DNA of 64,000 nucleotides, taken from NCBI GenBank assembly GCA_965178635.1, contig CBCXVT010000030.1, forward strand, positions 272,116 through 336,115. Direction: 5' to 3'. The notes beneath the pieces were generated by a model. It searched no databases. It had not been told where the DNA came from and was given only the letters and a program-made list of their open reading frames with translations. The number at the start of each line of letters is the position of its first letter. The stretch's first letter is position 1. The position numbers and the translations under genes are program-made. Shown here in pieces: positions 1-8,200 of this stretch. Origin of the DNA: GCA-2733415 sp965178635 (lineage in GTDB: Bacteria; Bacteroidota; Bacteroidia; Flavobacteriales; Flavobacteriaceae).

Positions 1-155
1 ATAATAAAATTTTTGAGGCAAAATTGACCGTCCCAGGAGATTCTTTTATGGTAAAAAAACAATGTAAAAGTTTTGAAGAAGGAGCGGATTTGGCAACACA
101 GTCATTAGAAAGGTTGTTGAAAAAACGAAAAGAAAAATTAAGAGCACATGCTTAG
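1..155 (+). CDS. hpf: Ribosome hibernation promotion factor (HPF/RaiA family), C-terminal part
   Basis: Only the last 50 codons are inside the window; the reading frame begins at base 3 and ends at TAG 153-155. The visible protein has the edge-strand motif EAKLTVPGDSFMVKKQ, then a final helix (FEEGADLATQSLERLLKK) and a basic end. This matches the end of the short HPF/YfiA fold, which binds the 30S decoding centre and inactivates ribosomes in stationary phase. The position just before a tRNA-tuf-secE-nusG block is the usual place for hpf in flavobacteria. The short basic end suggests the short form without the dimerisation domain, but the N-terminus is not visible. The family call is an inference from a fragment. 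Confidence 0.75.
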   Translation, partial: NKIFEAKLTVPGDSFMVKKQCKSFEEGADLATQSLERLLKKRKEKLRAHA

Positions 156-176
156 TGAAAAAAAGTTAAAAATAGT

Positions 177-206
177 TTTGTAAAAAAGAATTATTACATA
201 CATTTG
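177..206 (+). promoter_or_regulatory. Promoter for the tRNA-tuf cluster
   Basis: TTTG at 177-180, an 18-base spacer and TACATTTG at 199-206 fit the primary Bacteroidota sigma consensus TTTG-N17-20-TAnnTTTG. Transcription should start near 210-213, inside the left arm of the hairpin that ends the upstream hpf gene. Confidence 0.65.
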
Positions 207-207
207 C

Positions 208-240
208 AGTCCGCTAGAAATAGCGGGCTTTTTATTTTTT
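208..240 (+). terminator. Intrinsic terminator of hpf
   Basis: CCGCTA (211-216), loop GAAA and TAGCGG (221-226) form the core stem, extended outward by G209-C228 and A208-T229, followed by a T-rich tract to 240. It lies 50 bases after the hpf stop. The tRNA promoter overlaps its left arm. Confidence 0.75.
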
Positions 241-247
241 TATAAAA

Positions 248-321
248 GCCGATGTAGCTCAGCTGGCTAGAGCAGCTGATTTGTAATCAGCAGGTCGGAG
301 GTTCGAGTCCTCTCATCGGCT
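248..321 (+). tRNA. tRNA-Thr (anticodon TGT)
   Basis: Seven-base acceptor stem GCCGATG/CATCGGC (248-254 with 314-320), discriminator T321, a D-arm of the GTAGCTCAGCTGGCTAGAGC type, anticodon loop TTTGTAA with anticodon TGT, and T-arm GGTTCGAGTCC. CCA is not encoded. It is first in a cluster of four tRNAs ahead of tuf. An identical copy lies at 17817-17890. Confidence 0.95.
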
Positions 322-362
322 CAATAAAAAGAGTAAGTTCTTTGAATATTGAAATAAAAACT

Positions 363-448
363 GGGGAGATTCCAGAGCGGCCAAACGGGGCGGACTGTAA
401 CTCCGCTGTCTTTCGACTTCGCAGGTTCGAATCCTGCTCTCCCCACCA
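363..448 (+). tRNA. tRNA-Tyr (anticodon GTA)
   Basis: Acceptor stem GGGGAGA/TCTCCCC (363-369 with 438-444), discriminator A445 and an encoded CCA at 446-448. The anticodon loop contains GTA. The long variable arm (roughly TGTCTTTCGACTTCGCA) is the class II form expected of bacterial tRNA-Tyr. It is the only tRNA in the window that encodes CCA. Confidence 0.95.
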
Positions 449-541
449 GAATTTTCGTGAAAACGAGAATACGATTTTTAAAACTGAGTACTTGGTACGT
501 CAAGCTTCAACTTTTGAATATTGAAGAAAGGTTTTAAATTC

Positions 542-614
542 GCGAGAGTAGCTCAGCTGGTAGAGCGTCAGCCTTCCAAGCTGAATGTCGCCAGTTCGAA
601 CCTGGTCTCTCGCT
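542..614 (+). tRNA. tRNA-Gly (anticodon TCC)
   Basis: Acceptor stem GCGAGAG/CTCTCGC (542-548 with 607-613), discriminator T614, anticodon loop CTTCCAA with anticodon TCC, and T-loop GTTCGAA. CCA is not encoded. It is part of the tRNA cluster upstream of tuf. Confidence 0.95.
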
Positions 615-683
615 CAAATCTTGAAATCCTTAACCGGAAATCGAGATCTAGTTTTTTCTAACTATAAGGTTGGAAGGGGTTAG

Positions 684-756
684 GCCGGTGTAGCTCAGAT
701 GGTAGAGCGCATCCTTGGTAGGGATGAGGTCACGGGTTCAAATCCCGTCATTGGCT
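684..756 (+). tRNA. tRNA-Thr (anticodon GGT)
   Basis: Acceptor stem GCCGGTG pairs with CATTGGC (684-690 with 749-755) using two G-T wobbles. Discriminator is T756, the anticodon loop holds GGT, and the T-loop is GTTCAAA. It is the second threonine isoacceptor of the cluster and lies 72 bases before tuf, so it is probably co-transcribed with it. Confidence 0.95.
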
Positions 757-828
757 CATTGAGTTGGTGTAATAGAAATGTATTGAATTAACACTAAATA
801 TAATAACTAAGAATTAAAATTAATAATC

Positions 829-2016
829 ATGGCTAAAGGAACTTTTGACCGCTCGAAACCACATTTAAACATTGGTACAATTGGTCACGTTGATCACGGT
901 AAAACTACATTAACTGCTGCTATTACTACTGTTTTAGCTGCTGCAGGACTTTCAGAGGTGAAAGATTTCGATCAAATCGATAACGCACCAGAAGAAAAAG
1001 AAAGAGGAATTACAATTAATACTTCTCACGTTGAGTATTCAACTGCTAATCGTCACTACGCTCACGTTGACTGTCCAGGTCACGCGGATTACGTAAAGAA
1101 CATGGTTACTGGTGCTGCTCAAATGGATGGTGCAATCTTAGTAGTTGCTGCTACAGATGGACCTATGCCTCAAACTAGAGAGCACATCTTATTAGGAAAA
1201 CAAGTTGGTATTCCAAGAATTGTTGTTTTCATGAATAAGGTTGATTTAGTAGATGATGAAGAATTATTAGAGTTAGTTGAGATGGAAGTAAGAGATTTGC
1301 TTTCTTTCTATGACTATGATGGTGATAATGGACCAGTTATAGCAGGATCTGCTTTAGGAGGTTTAAATGGAGATGCTAAATGGTCTGAAAAGATTATGGA
1401 ATTAATGGATGCTTGTGATTCTTGGATCGAGGAGCCATTAAGAGAGGTTGATAAAGATTTCTTAATGCCAATTGAAGATGTGTTCTCAATTACAGGTCGT
1501 GGTACAGTAGCAACTGGACGTATCGAAACTGGAATTGCTAACACTGGAGATCCTGTTGATATTATTGGTATGGGTGCTGAAAAGTTAACATCTACTATTA
1601 CAGGTATCGAAATGTTCCGTCAAATCTTAGATAGAGGTGAGGCTGGAGATAACGCAGGAATCTTATTAAGAGGTATTGCAAAAGAAGATATTAAAAGAGG
1701 AATGGTTATTACTAAGCCAGGATCTGTAACGCCACACGCTAAATTTAAAGCGGAGGTATATGTTCTTAAAAAAGAAGAAGGTGGGCGTCATACTCCATTC
1801 CATAACAACTACCGTCCACAGTTTTACGTGCGTACAACTGATGTAACAGGAAACATTAACTTACCTGAAGGAGTTGAAATGGTAATGCCTGGTGATAACT
1901 TAACTATTACAGTTGATTTAATCCAACCAATTGCATTAAACTTAGGTTTACGTTTCGCTATCCGTGAAGGTGGTAGAACTGTAGGTGCAGGTCAGGTTAC
2001 TGAAATTTTAGATTAA
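829..2016 (+). CDS. tuf: Elongation factor Tu
   Basis: EF-Tu is the GTPase that delivers aminoacyl-tRNA to the ribosomal A site. The 395-residue length is normal for a bacterial EF-Tu. The G1 motif GHVDHGKT (about residues 19-26), switch II DCPGHADY (about 81-88) and NKVD (about 136-139) are present, followed by two beta-barrel domains ending in EGGRTVGAGQVTEILD. The gene follows four tRNAs and precedes a hairpin and tRNA-Trp, the widespread tRNA-tuf-tRNA-secE order. No Shine-Dalgarno site is visible; the start is preceded by an A/T-rich tract. No separate promoter was found, so transcription likely comes from the tRNA cluster. Confidence 0.98.
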   Translation: MAKGTFDRSKPHLNIGTIGHVDHGKTTLTAAITTVLAAAGLSEVKDFDQIDNAPEEKERGITINTSHVEYSTANRHYAHVDCPGHADYVKNMVTGAAQMDGAILVVAATDGPMPQTREHILLGKQVGIPRIVVFMNKVDLVDDEELLELVEMEVRDLLSFYDYDGDNGPVIAGSALGGLNGDAKWSEKIMELMDACDSWIEEPLREVDKDFLMPIEDVFSITGRGTVATGRIETGIANTGDPVDIIGMGAEKLTSTITGIEMFRQILDRGEAGDNAGILLRGIAKEDIKRGMVITKPGSVTPHAKFKAEVYVLKKEEGGRHTPFHNNYRPQFYVRTTDVTGNINLPEGVEMVMPGDNLTITVDLIQPIALNLGLRFAIREGGRTVGAGQVTEILD

Positions 2017-2042
2017 TTTCTAAGATTATAAATAAATAAGGT

Positions 2043-2074
2043 AAGATGTCTCGATTTTTTCGAGGCATCTTTCT
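2043..2074 (+). terminator. Hairpin after tuf, possible terminator or processing site
   Basis: A perfect 12-base stem (2043-2054 with 2060-2071, one T-G pair) closes a five-T loop. Only TTTCTAAAT follows, so the U-tract is weak. It sits directly between tuf and tRNA-Trp and may act as a partial terminator or a barrier that sets the tRNA 5' processing context rather than a full stop. Confidence 0.5.
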
Positions 2075-2078
2075 AAAT

Positions 2079-2151
2079 ACGGGATTAGCTCAGTTGGTAG
2101 AGCACTGGTCTCCAAAACCAGGTGTCGTGAGTTCGAGTCTCTCATCCCGTG
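2079..2151 (+). tRNA. tRNA-Trp (anticodon CCA)
   Basis: Acceptor stem ACGGGAT/ATCCCGT (2079-2085 with 2144-2150), discriminator G2151, anticodon loop CTCCAAA with anticodon CCA, and T-loop GTTCGAG. Its place between tuf and secE is the standard bacterial arrangement. Confidence 0.95.
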
Positions 2152-2172
2152 CAAATCTAATTACAATAGATA

Positions 2173-2355
2173 ATGAGTTATATAAAAGAATCTTTTGGAG
2201 AATTGAAAAATAATGTGACTTGGCCAACGTTGCCTAATGCACAAAAGTTAACTGTTTTAGTAGCTGTTTTTTCTATTCTTTTTTCTCTAGCTATCTGGGG
2301 TGTTGATACGGTTTTTTCAAAACTAGTTGATGCGTACTTTGGATTGATGAACTAA
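2173..2355 (+). CDS. secE: Preprotein translocase subunit SecE
   Basis: Small single-pass membrane subunit that clamps SecY in the SecYEG export channel. The 60-residue protein has the SecE amphipathic segment (SYIKESFGELKNNVTWPT; the conserved element is the WPT at about 19-21), then one hydrophobic helix (about 28-45) and a short end. The minimal single-helix form is normal outside the enterobacteria. It lies 18 bases before nusG, the near-universal secE-nusG pair, and directly after tRNA-Trp. Confidence 0.93.
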   Translation: MSYIKESFGELKNNVTWPTLPNAQKLTVLVAVFSILFSLAIWGVDTVFSKLVDAYFGLMN

Positions 2356-2373
2356 TTTTAAATAAGTAGAGTT

Positions 2374-2907
2374 ATGAATTGGTATGTAGTTAGAGCTATT
2401 AGTGGTAAAGAAAATAAGGTTAAAGATTATATCGAAACTGAAATTTCTAGACTAGGGTTAGAAGAGTTTGTTGAGGAGGTTTTAGTGCCTACTGAAAAAG
2501 TTGTTCAAATTCGTAATGGTAAAAAGATTAATAAAGAACGCGTTTACTTTTCTGGTTACATCATGGTGAAAGCTAGTTTAGTAGGTGAGGTTCCTCATGT
2601 TATTAGATCTATAAATGGAGTTATTGGTTTTCTTGGAGAGGTAAAAGGGGGAGATCCTGTGCCGTTAAGAAAGTCTGAAGTAAATAGAATGTTAGGTAAG
2701 GTAGATGAGTTAGCTGTTCAGGCTGATAGTGTGCATATCCCATATTCTGTTGGGGAAACAATCAAAGTTATCGACGGGCCATTTAATGGGTTTAACGGTA
2801 CTATTGAAAATGTGAATGATGAGAAGCGTAAACTTGAAGTGATGGTTAAGATTTTCGGAAGAAAAACACCATTAGAGTTGAGTTTTATGCAAGTTGAAAA
2901 AGTATAA
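2374..2907 (+). CDS. nusG: Transcription termination/antitermination protein NusG
   Basis: NusG binds RNA polymerase across the clamp, suppresses pausing and couples to Rho or ribosomes. The 177-residue protein has an NGN domain starting with the diagnostic NWYVVRAISGKENKVKDYIE, and a C-terminal KOW domain (about 125-177) with VGETIKVIDGPFNGFNGTIE. The length matches the family. It lies between secE and rplK, the usual order, and is probably co-transcribed with the ribosomal protein genes that follow after a 74-base gap. Confidence 0.97.
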   Translation: MNWYVVRAISGKENKVKDYIETEISRLGLEEFVEEVLVPTEKVVQIRNGKKINKERVYFSGYIMVKASLVGEVPHVIRSINGVIGFLGEVKGGDPVPLRKSEVNRMLGKVDELAVQADSVHIPYSVGETIKVIDGPFNGFNGTIENVNDEKRKLEVMVKIFGRKTPLELSFMQVEKV

Positions 2908-2938
2908 TATTGTTACATTAATATATTATTATCAAAAC

Positions 2939-2965
2939 GTCTTTATGCTTCATAATAGTAAAGAC
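2939..2965 (+). promoter_or_regulatory. Hairpin in the rplK leader, candidate ribosomal-protein control site
   Basis: GTCTTTA (2939-2945) pairs with TAAAGAC (2959-2965) around a 13-base loop, ending 16 bases before the rplK start. In other bacteria protein L1 represses the L11-L1 messenger through a leader structure near rplK. The hairpin is visible; an L1 role is inference. Confidence 0.3.
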
Positions 2966-2981
2966 AATTAAAATTTAAACA

Positions 2982-3422
2982 ATGGCAAAAGAGTTAAGTA
3001 AAGTAGTTAAGCTACAAGTTAGGGGAGGTGCAGCGAATCCGTCGCCACCGGTTGGACCCGCTCTAGGTGCTGCTGGTGTAAATATCATGGAATTCTGTAA
3101 GCAGTTTAATGCTCGTACACAGGATAAACAAGGTAAAGTACTTCCAGTTGCAATTTCTGTTTACAAAGACAAATCATTTGAATTTGTAATCAAAACACCA
3201 CCTGCAGCAGTTCAATTGTTGGAAGCAGCAAAAATTAAAAAAGGTTCAGGAGAGCCAAACAGAAAAAAAGTAGCTAATGTTTCTTGGGATCAAGTTAAAA
3301 CAATTGCTGAAGACAAAATGGTAGATTTAAATGCATTTACAATTGAGTCGGCAATGAGAATGGTAGCTGGTACAGCACGTTCTATGGGATTAACTGTTTC
3401 TGGAGGAGATGCTCCTAATTAA
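2982..3422 (+). CDS. rplK: 50S ribosomal protein L11
   Basis: L11 forms the GTPase-associated centre stalk base with 23S rRNA. The 146 residues fit the family. The N-terminal domain shows the thiostrepton-loop motif GAANPSPPVGPALGAAGVNI with its conserved prolines. The C-terminal rRNA-binding domain ends with ESAMRMVAGTARSMGLTV. The first residues MAKELSKVVKLQVRGG support the chosen ATG. It heads the rplK-rplA-rplJ-rplL string, with a hairpin in its leader. Confidence 0.97.
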   Translation: MAKELSKVVKLQVRGGAANPSPPVGPALGAAGVNIMEFCKQFNARTQDKQGKVLPVAISVYKDKSFEFVIKTPPAAVQLLEAAKIKKGSGEPNRKKVANVSWDQVKTIAEDKMVDLNAFTIESAMRMVAGTARSMGLTVSGGDAPN

Positions 3423-3440
3423 TCTAAAAGTATTTTAAAG

Positions 3441-4136
3441 ATGGCAAGATTAACAAAAAAGCAAAAAGAAGCACAAGCGAAGGTTGAAAAGAATAGATTA
3501 TATTCTGTTTCAGAAGCATCTGCTTTAGTAAAGGATATCACAAACGCAAATTTTGATGCTTCAGTAGATTTAGCAGTAAGATTAGGTGTTGATCCTCGTA
3601 AAGCTAACCAAATGGTTAGAGGTGTAGTTACTTTACCACACGGTACAGGTAAAGATGTTAAAGTTTTAGCATTAGTTACTCCAGATAAAGAAGCAGAGGC
3701 TAAAGAAGCTGGTGCTGATTATGTAGGTTTACAGGAGTACTTAGATAAAATTAAATCTGGATGGACAGATGTTGATGTAATCATCACTATGCCTTCAGTA
3801 ATGGGTAAATTAGGTCCTTTAGGACGTGTGTTAGGTCCTCGAGGTTTAATGCCTAACCCAAAAACAGGTACGGTTACTATGGATATCGCTAAGGCGGTAA
3901 CTGAAGTAAAGGCTGGTAAGATTGACTTTAAAGTTGATAAAACTGGTATCGTGCATGCTTCAATAGGAAAAGTATCTTTTGATGCTAAGAAAATTGAAGA
4001 AAACGCAAACGAATTAATTCAAACACTAATGAAGCTTAAGCCAGTTGCGGCAAAAGGAACTTACGTAAAATCTATGTTTATGTCAAGTACTATGAGTCCA
4101 TCTATAGCTATATCTTCAAAAGAGACTTCTCTTTAA
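3441..4136 (+). CDS. rplA: 50S ribosomal protein L1
   Basis: L1 forms the mobile stalk near the ribosomal E site and in many bacteria represses its own messenger. The length of 231 residues is typical. The family motif GRVLGPRGLMPNPKTGTV is present at about residues 128-145, in the second domain. The protein follows rplK by 18 bases and precedes rplJ by 23, so the operon is tight. Confidence 0.97.
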   Translation: MARLTKKQKEAQAKVEKNRLYSVSEASALVKDITNANFDASVDLAVRLGVDPRKANQMVRGVVTLPHGTGKDVKVLALVTPDKEAEAKEAGADYVGLQEYLDKIKSGWTDVDVIITMPSVMGKLGPLGRVLGPRGLMPNPKTGTVTMDIAKAVTEVKAGKIDFKVDKTGIVHASIGKVSFDAKKIEENANELIQTLMKLKPVAAKGTYVKSMFMSSTMSPSIAISSKETSL

Positions 4137-4159
4137 TTAGTAGTTAAAAACTTTATATT

Positions 4160-4675
4160 ATGAACAGAGAAGAAAAATCACAAATAATAGAAGACTTAAC
4201 TGCTCAGTTAGCTGATAACGCAAACATTTATGTTGCTGATTTAACAGGTTTAAATGCGGAGGAAACTTCAAATTTAAGAAGAGCTTGTTTTAAGGCAAAC
4301 GTATCTTTAGCAGTTATTAAAAATACATTGTTAACAAAAGCAATGGAAGCTTCTGATAAAGATTTTGGTGATCTTCCTTCAGTATTGAAAGGAAATTCAT
4401 CATTAATGTTTTCTGAAACAGGAAATGGTCCTGCTAAAGTAATCAAAGCATTCCGTAAAAAAGCTAAGATGCCTTTATTAAAAGGTGCTTATGTTGAGGA
4501 ATCTGTGTTTATTGGAGATGACCAATTAGATGCATTAGTAGACATCAAGTCTAAAGAAGAATTGATTGGAGAAATCGTTGGATTATTACAATCACCTGCT
4601 AAAAACGTTATATCTGCACTTAAATCAAGTGGAGGTACAATTGCAGGAATTCTTAAAACATTGTCTGATAAATAG
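4160..4675 (+). CDS. rplJ: 50S ribosomal protein L10
   Basis: L10 anchors L7/L12 dimers at the stalk base. The 171-residue protein has the N-terminal rRNA-binding part (LTAQLADNANIYVADLTGLN, then LRRACFKANVSLAVIKNTLL) and a C-terminal helix (about 130-171) that binds L7/L12. The gap to rplA is only 23 bases, so there is no room for a long E. coli style L10 leader immediately upstream. Confidence 0.96.
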   Translation: MNREEKSQIIEDLTAQLADNANIYVADLTGLNAEETSNLRRACFKANVSLAVIKNTLLTKAMEASDKDFGDLPSVLKGNSSLMFSETGNGPAKVIKAFRKKAKMPLLKGAYVEESVFIGDDQLDALVDIKSKEELIGEIVGLLQSPAKNVISALKSSGGTIAGILKTLSDK

Positions 4676-4741
4676 GCAATTTAGCGAGTACGCACTTAAT
4701 AACAAATATAATTTAATTACAACATTTTAAAACGATAGAAA

Positions 4742-5116
4742 ATGGCAGATTTAAAAGATTTCGCAGAGCAATTAGTAAACTTAACAGTAAAAGAAGTTAA
4801 CGAATTAGCTGACATATTAAAAGACGAGTACGGTATTGAGCCTGCTGCTGCAGCTGTAGCTGTTGCTGCTGGTGGAGGTGCTGCTGATGGTGGTGCTGAA
4901 GAGCAAACTGAATTTGATGTAATCTTAAAAGCAGCTGGAGGTTCTAAACTTGCAGTAGTAAAATTAGTTAAAGAATTAACTGGTTTAGGATTAAAAGAAG
5001 CAAAAGGAATCGTTGATAGCGCACCTGCTCCATTAAAGGAAGGTATCTCTAAAGACGAAGCTGAAGCATTAAAAGCATCTTTAGAAGAAGCAGGAGCTGA
5101 AGTTGAGTTAAAGTAA
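4742..5116 (+). CDS. rplL: 50S ribosomal protein L7/L12
   Basis: Stalk protein that recruits translational GTPases. The 124 residues consist of an N-terminal dimerisation domain (MADLKDFAEQLVNLTVKEV), an alanine/glycine-rich hinge (about 37-55) and the C-terminal factor-binding domain with KLAVVKLVKELTGLGLKEAK. The ATG is preceded by an A-rich stretch (ACGATAGAAA). A pair of hairpins in the 123-base gap to rpoB suggests that part of the transcripts stop here, so L7/L12 is made in excess over RNA polymerase subunits. Confidence 0.97.
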   Translation: MADLKDFAEQLVNLTVKEVNELADILKDEYGIEPAAAAVAVAAGGGAADGGAEEQTEFDVILKAAGGSKLAVVKLVKELTGLGLKEAKGIVDSAPAPLKEGISKDEAEALKASLEEAGAEVELK

Positions 5117-5137
5117 TCTTTACTCTTTAGCATAAAA

Positions 5138-5206
5138 GGTTTAGGTCTTGGGAATGTCTCCCATAGGCCTAAACCATTTTGCGTATATAAAAAGTACGCT
5201 TTTTTT
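5138..5206 (+). terminator. Tandem hairpins between rplL and rpoB, candidate attenuator
   Basis: First hairpin: GGTTTAGG (5138-5145) pairs with CCTAAACC (5168-5175), continued inward by GGGA/TCCC. Second: GCGTA (5181-5185) pairs with TACGC (5195-5199) and is followed by seven T residues (5200-5206). This has the layout of a processing stem plus a weak intrinsic terminator. E. coli has a comparable attenuator and RNase III site at the same place. Confidence 0.6.
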
Positions 5207-5239
5207 GAATTATTTTTTTAATGTAATTTCTAAATATTG

Positions 5240-8200
5240 ATGTTAGCAACGCCAAACGAAAGATTGAATTTTTCATCTGTGCTAAACAGACCTGACTATC
5301 CAGATTTTCTAGATATTCAAATCAAATCATTCCAAGATTTTTTCCAATTGGAAACAAAATCTGACGAAAGAGGAGATGAAGGTTTGTATAACACGTTCAT
5401 GGAAAATTTTCCTATAACAGATACCAGAAATCAGTTTGTATTAGAATTCCTTGATTATTTTGTAGATCCACCACGTTATTCTCTTCAAGAATGTATTGAA
5501 AGAGGATTAACTTATTGTGTTCCTTTAAAAGCAAGGTTAAAGCTGTATTGTACAGATCCTGAACACGAAGATTTCGAAACTATTGTACAAGATGTTTATT
5601 TAGGTACAATACCTTATATGACACCAAGTGGTACATTTTGTATTAACGGTGCAGAACGTGTAATTGTGTCTCAACTACACAGATCTCCAGGGGTTTTCTT
5701 TGGACAATCTTTTCATGCTAATGGTACCAAGTTATATTCTGCAAGAGTAATTCCTTTTAAAGGATCTTGGATAGAATTTGCTACGGATATCAATCAAGTA
5801 ATGTACGCGTACATTGATAGAAAGAAGAAGTTACCTGTTACAACTCTTTTTAGAGCTATAGGTTTTGAAAGAGATAAAGATATTCTAGAATTATTTGACT
5901 TAGCTGATGAAGTAAAAGTTAGTAAGTCTGGTCTTAAAAAATATATTGGACGTAAATTAGCTGCCCGTGTTTTAAATACTTGGCATGAAGATTTCGTTGA
6001 TGAGGATACTGGTGAAGTAGTATCTATTGAAAGAAATGAAATAGTATTAGATCGTGATACAACTCTTGATAAAGAAAACATCGAAGAGATTTTAGAAGCG
6101 GAAGTAAAAACTATTTTATTACATAAAGAGGATGGACAATCTGGACAATATGCTATTATTCATAATACATTACAGAAAGATCCAACAAACTCTGAAAAAG
6201 AAGCTGTAGAGCACATCTACAGACAATTACGTAATGCTGAACCGCCAGATGAAGAGACGGCAAGAGGTATTATTGATAAATTATTCTTCTCAGACCAACG
6301 TTACAACTTAGGTGAAGTAGGTCGTTATAGAATGAATAAGAAGTTAGGACTTGATATCGATATGGATAAGCGAGTTTTAACTAAGTTAGATATTATCACA
6401 ATTATCAAATACTTAATTGAGTTGATTAACTCAAAAGCAGAAATTGATGATATTGATCACTTATCTAACAGACGTGTAAGAACAGTTGGGGAGCAATTAT
6501 CTCAGCAGTTCGGAGTTGGTTTATCTCGTATGGCTCGTACTATCCGTGAGCGTATGAACGTTCGTGATAATGAGGTGTTTACACCGATTGACTTAATTAA
6601 CGCGAAGACATTATCTTCAGTTATTAACTCATTTTTTGGAACAAACCAATTGTCTCAATTTATGGATCAAACAAATCCATTAGGAGAGATCACGCACAAA
6701 CGTAGATTATCAGCATTAGGACCTGGAGGACTGTCTCGTGAAAGAGCAGGATTCGAGGTGCGTGATGTTCACTATACACATTACGGACGTTTATGTCCGA
6801 TTGAAACACCAGAAGGACCAAACATTGGTTTGATTTCTTCATTAGCTGTTTATGCAAAAGTTAACTCATTAGGATTCTTAGAAACACCTTACCGTAAGGT
6901 TGTTGATGGTGTTGTTGATTTAGAAACTACACCTCAATACTTAAGTGCAGAGGAAGAAGAAGGAATGAAAATTGCTCAGGCAAATAATCCTGTAGAACCA
7001 AATGGAAAGTTAACAGATGAAAAGGTAATTGCCCGAATGGAAGGTGATTTCCCTGTAGTTACACCTGCAGATGTACATTATGCTGATGTTTCTCCAAATC
7101 AAATTGCATCTATTTCAGCATCATTAATTCCGTTCTTAGAACATGATGATGCCAACCGTGCATTGATGGGGTCTAACATGATGCGTCAGGCAGTACCATT
7201 ATTACGTCCAGAATCTCCAATTGTAGGAACTGGATTAGAAAGGCAAGTTGCAAAAGACTCTAGAGTATTAATTAACGCAGAAGGTGCTGGTACAGTACAA
7301 TATGTAGATGCTAACATGATTACAATTCAGTACGATAGAACTGATGAAGAAGCATTAGTTAGTTTTGATACTGATGAGAAATCTTACAACTTAATCAAGT
7401 TTAGAAAAACCAATCAAGGAACGTCTATTAACTTAAAACCAATTGTTAAAATTGGAGACAGGGTTGAAGCAGGACAAGTACTTTGTGAAGGTTATGCTAC
7501 ACAACAAGGAGAATTAGCTTTAGGTAGAAATATGAAAGTAGCCTTTATGCCTTGGAAGGGGTATAACTTTGAGGATGCGATTGTAATTTCTGAAAAAGTA
7601 GTTCGTGAAGATATCTTTACGTCTATTCATATTGATGAGTATTCATTAGATGTTAGGGATACAAAATTAGGTAACGAAGAGTTAACTAATGACATTCCTA
7701 ACGTTTCTGAAGAGGCTACTAAAGACTTAGATGAAAACGGAATGATTCGTATTGGTGCGGAAGTTAATCCTGGAGATATTCTTATTGGTAAAATAACACC
7801 AAAAGGAGAATCAGATCCAACACCAGAAGAAAAATTATTGCGTGCCATTTTTGGTGATAAAGCTGGAGATGTAAAAGATGCCTCATTAAAGGCATCTGCA
7901 TCATTACACGGTGTAGTAATTAATAAAAAATTATTTGCACGTTTAGTTAAAGATAAGCGTAGACGTAATCAAGATAAAGAAGAGTTAACAGCTGTAGAAT
8001 TAAAATACGAAACTAAATTTGAGGAATTAAAATCAGTTTTAGTCGAAAAATTATTCACAATTGTAAACGGTAAAACGGCTCAAGGCGTATTTAATGATTT
8101 AGGAGAAGAAGTATTACCAAAAGGTAAAAAGTTCTCTCAAAAAATGTTAAACTCTGTTGATGATTACGCGCATTTAGTAAGTGGAACTTGGACAACAGAT

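Noticed and set aside
321..524. Short open frames of 60 codons across the tRNA-Tyr gene on both strands
   Set aside because: They overlap a clear tRNA, have no family resemblance and arise from the tRNA sequence itself.
4137..4159. E. coli style L10 leader before rplJ
   Set aside because: Only 23 bases separate rplA and rplJ, too short for such a structure.
4717..5133. A 138-codon open frame antisense to rplL
   Set aside because: It mirrors the alanine-rich rplL reading frame (serine/alanine-rich product), lacks a plausible start context and no protein family fits.
5237..5239. TTG start of rpoB one codon before the ATG
   Set aside because: The ATG at 5240 gives the expected N-terminus MLATPNERLNF.
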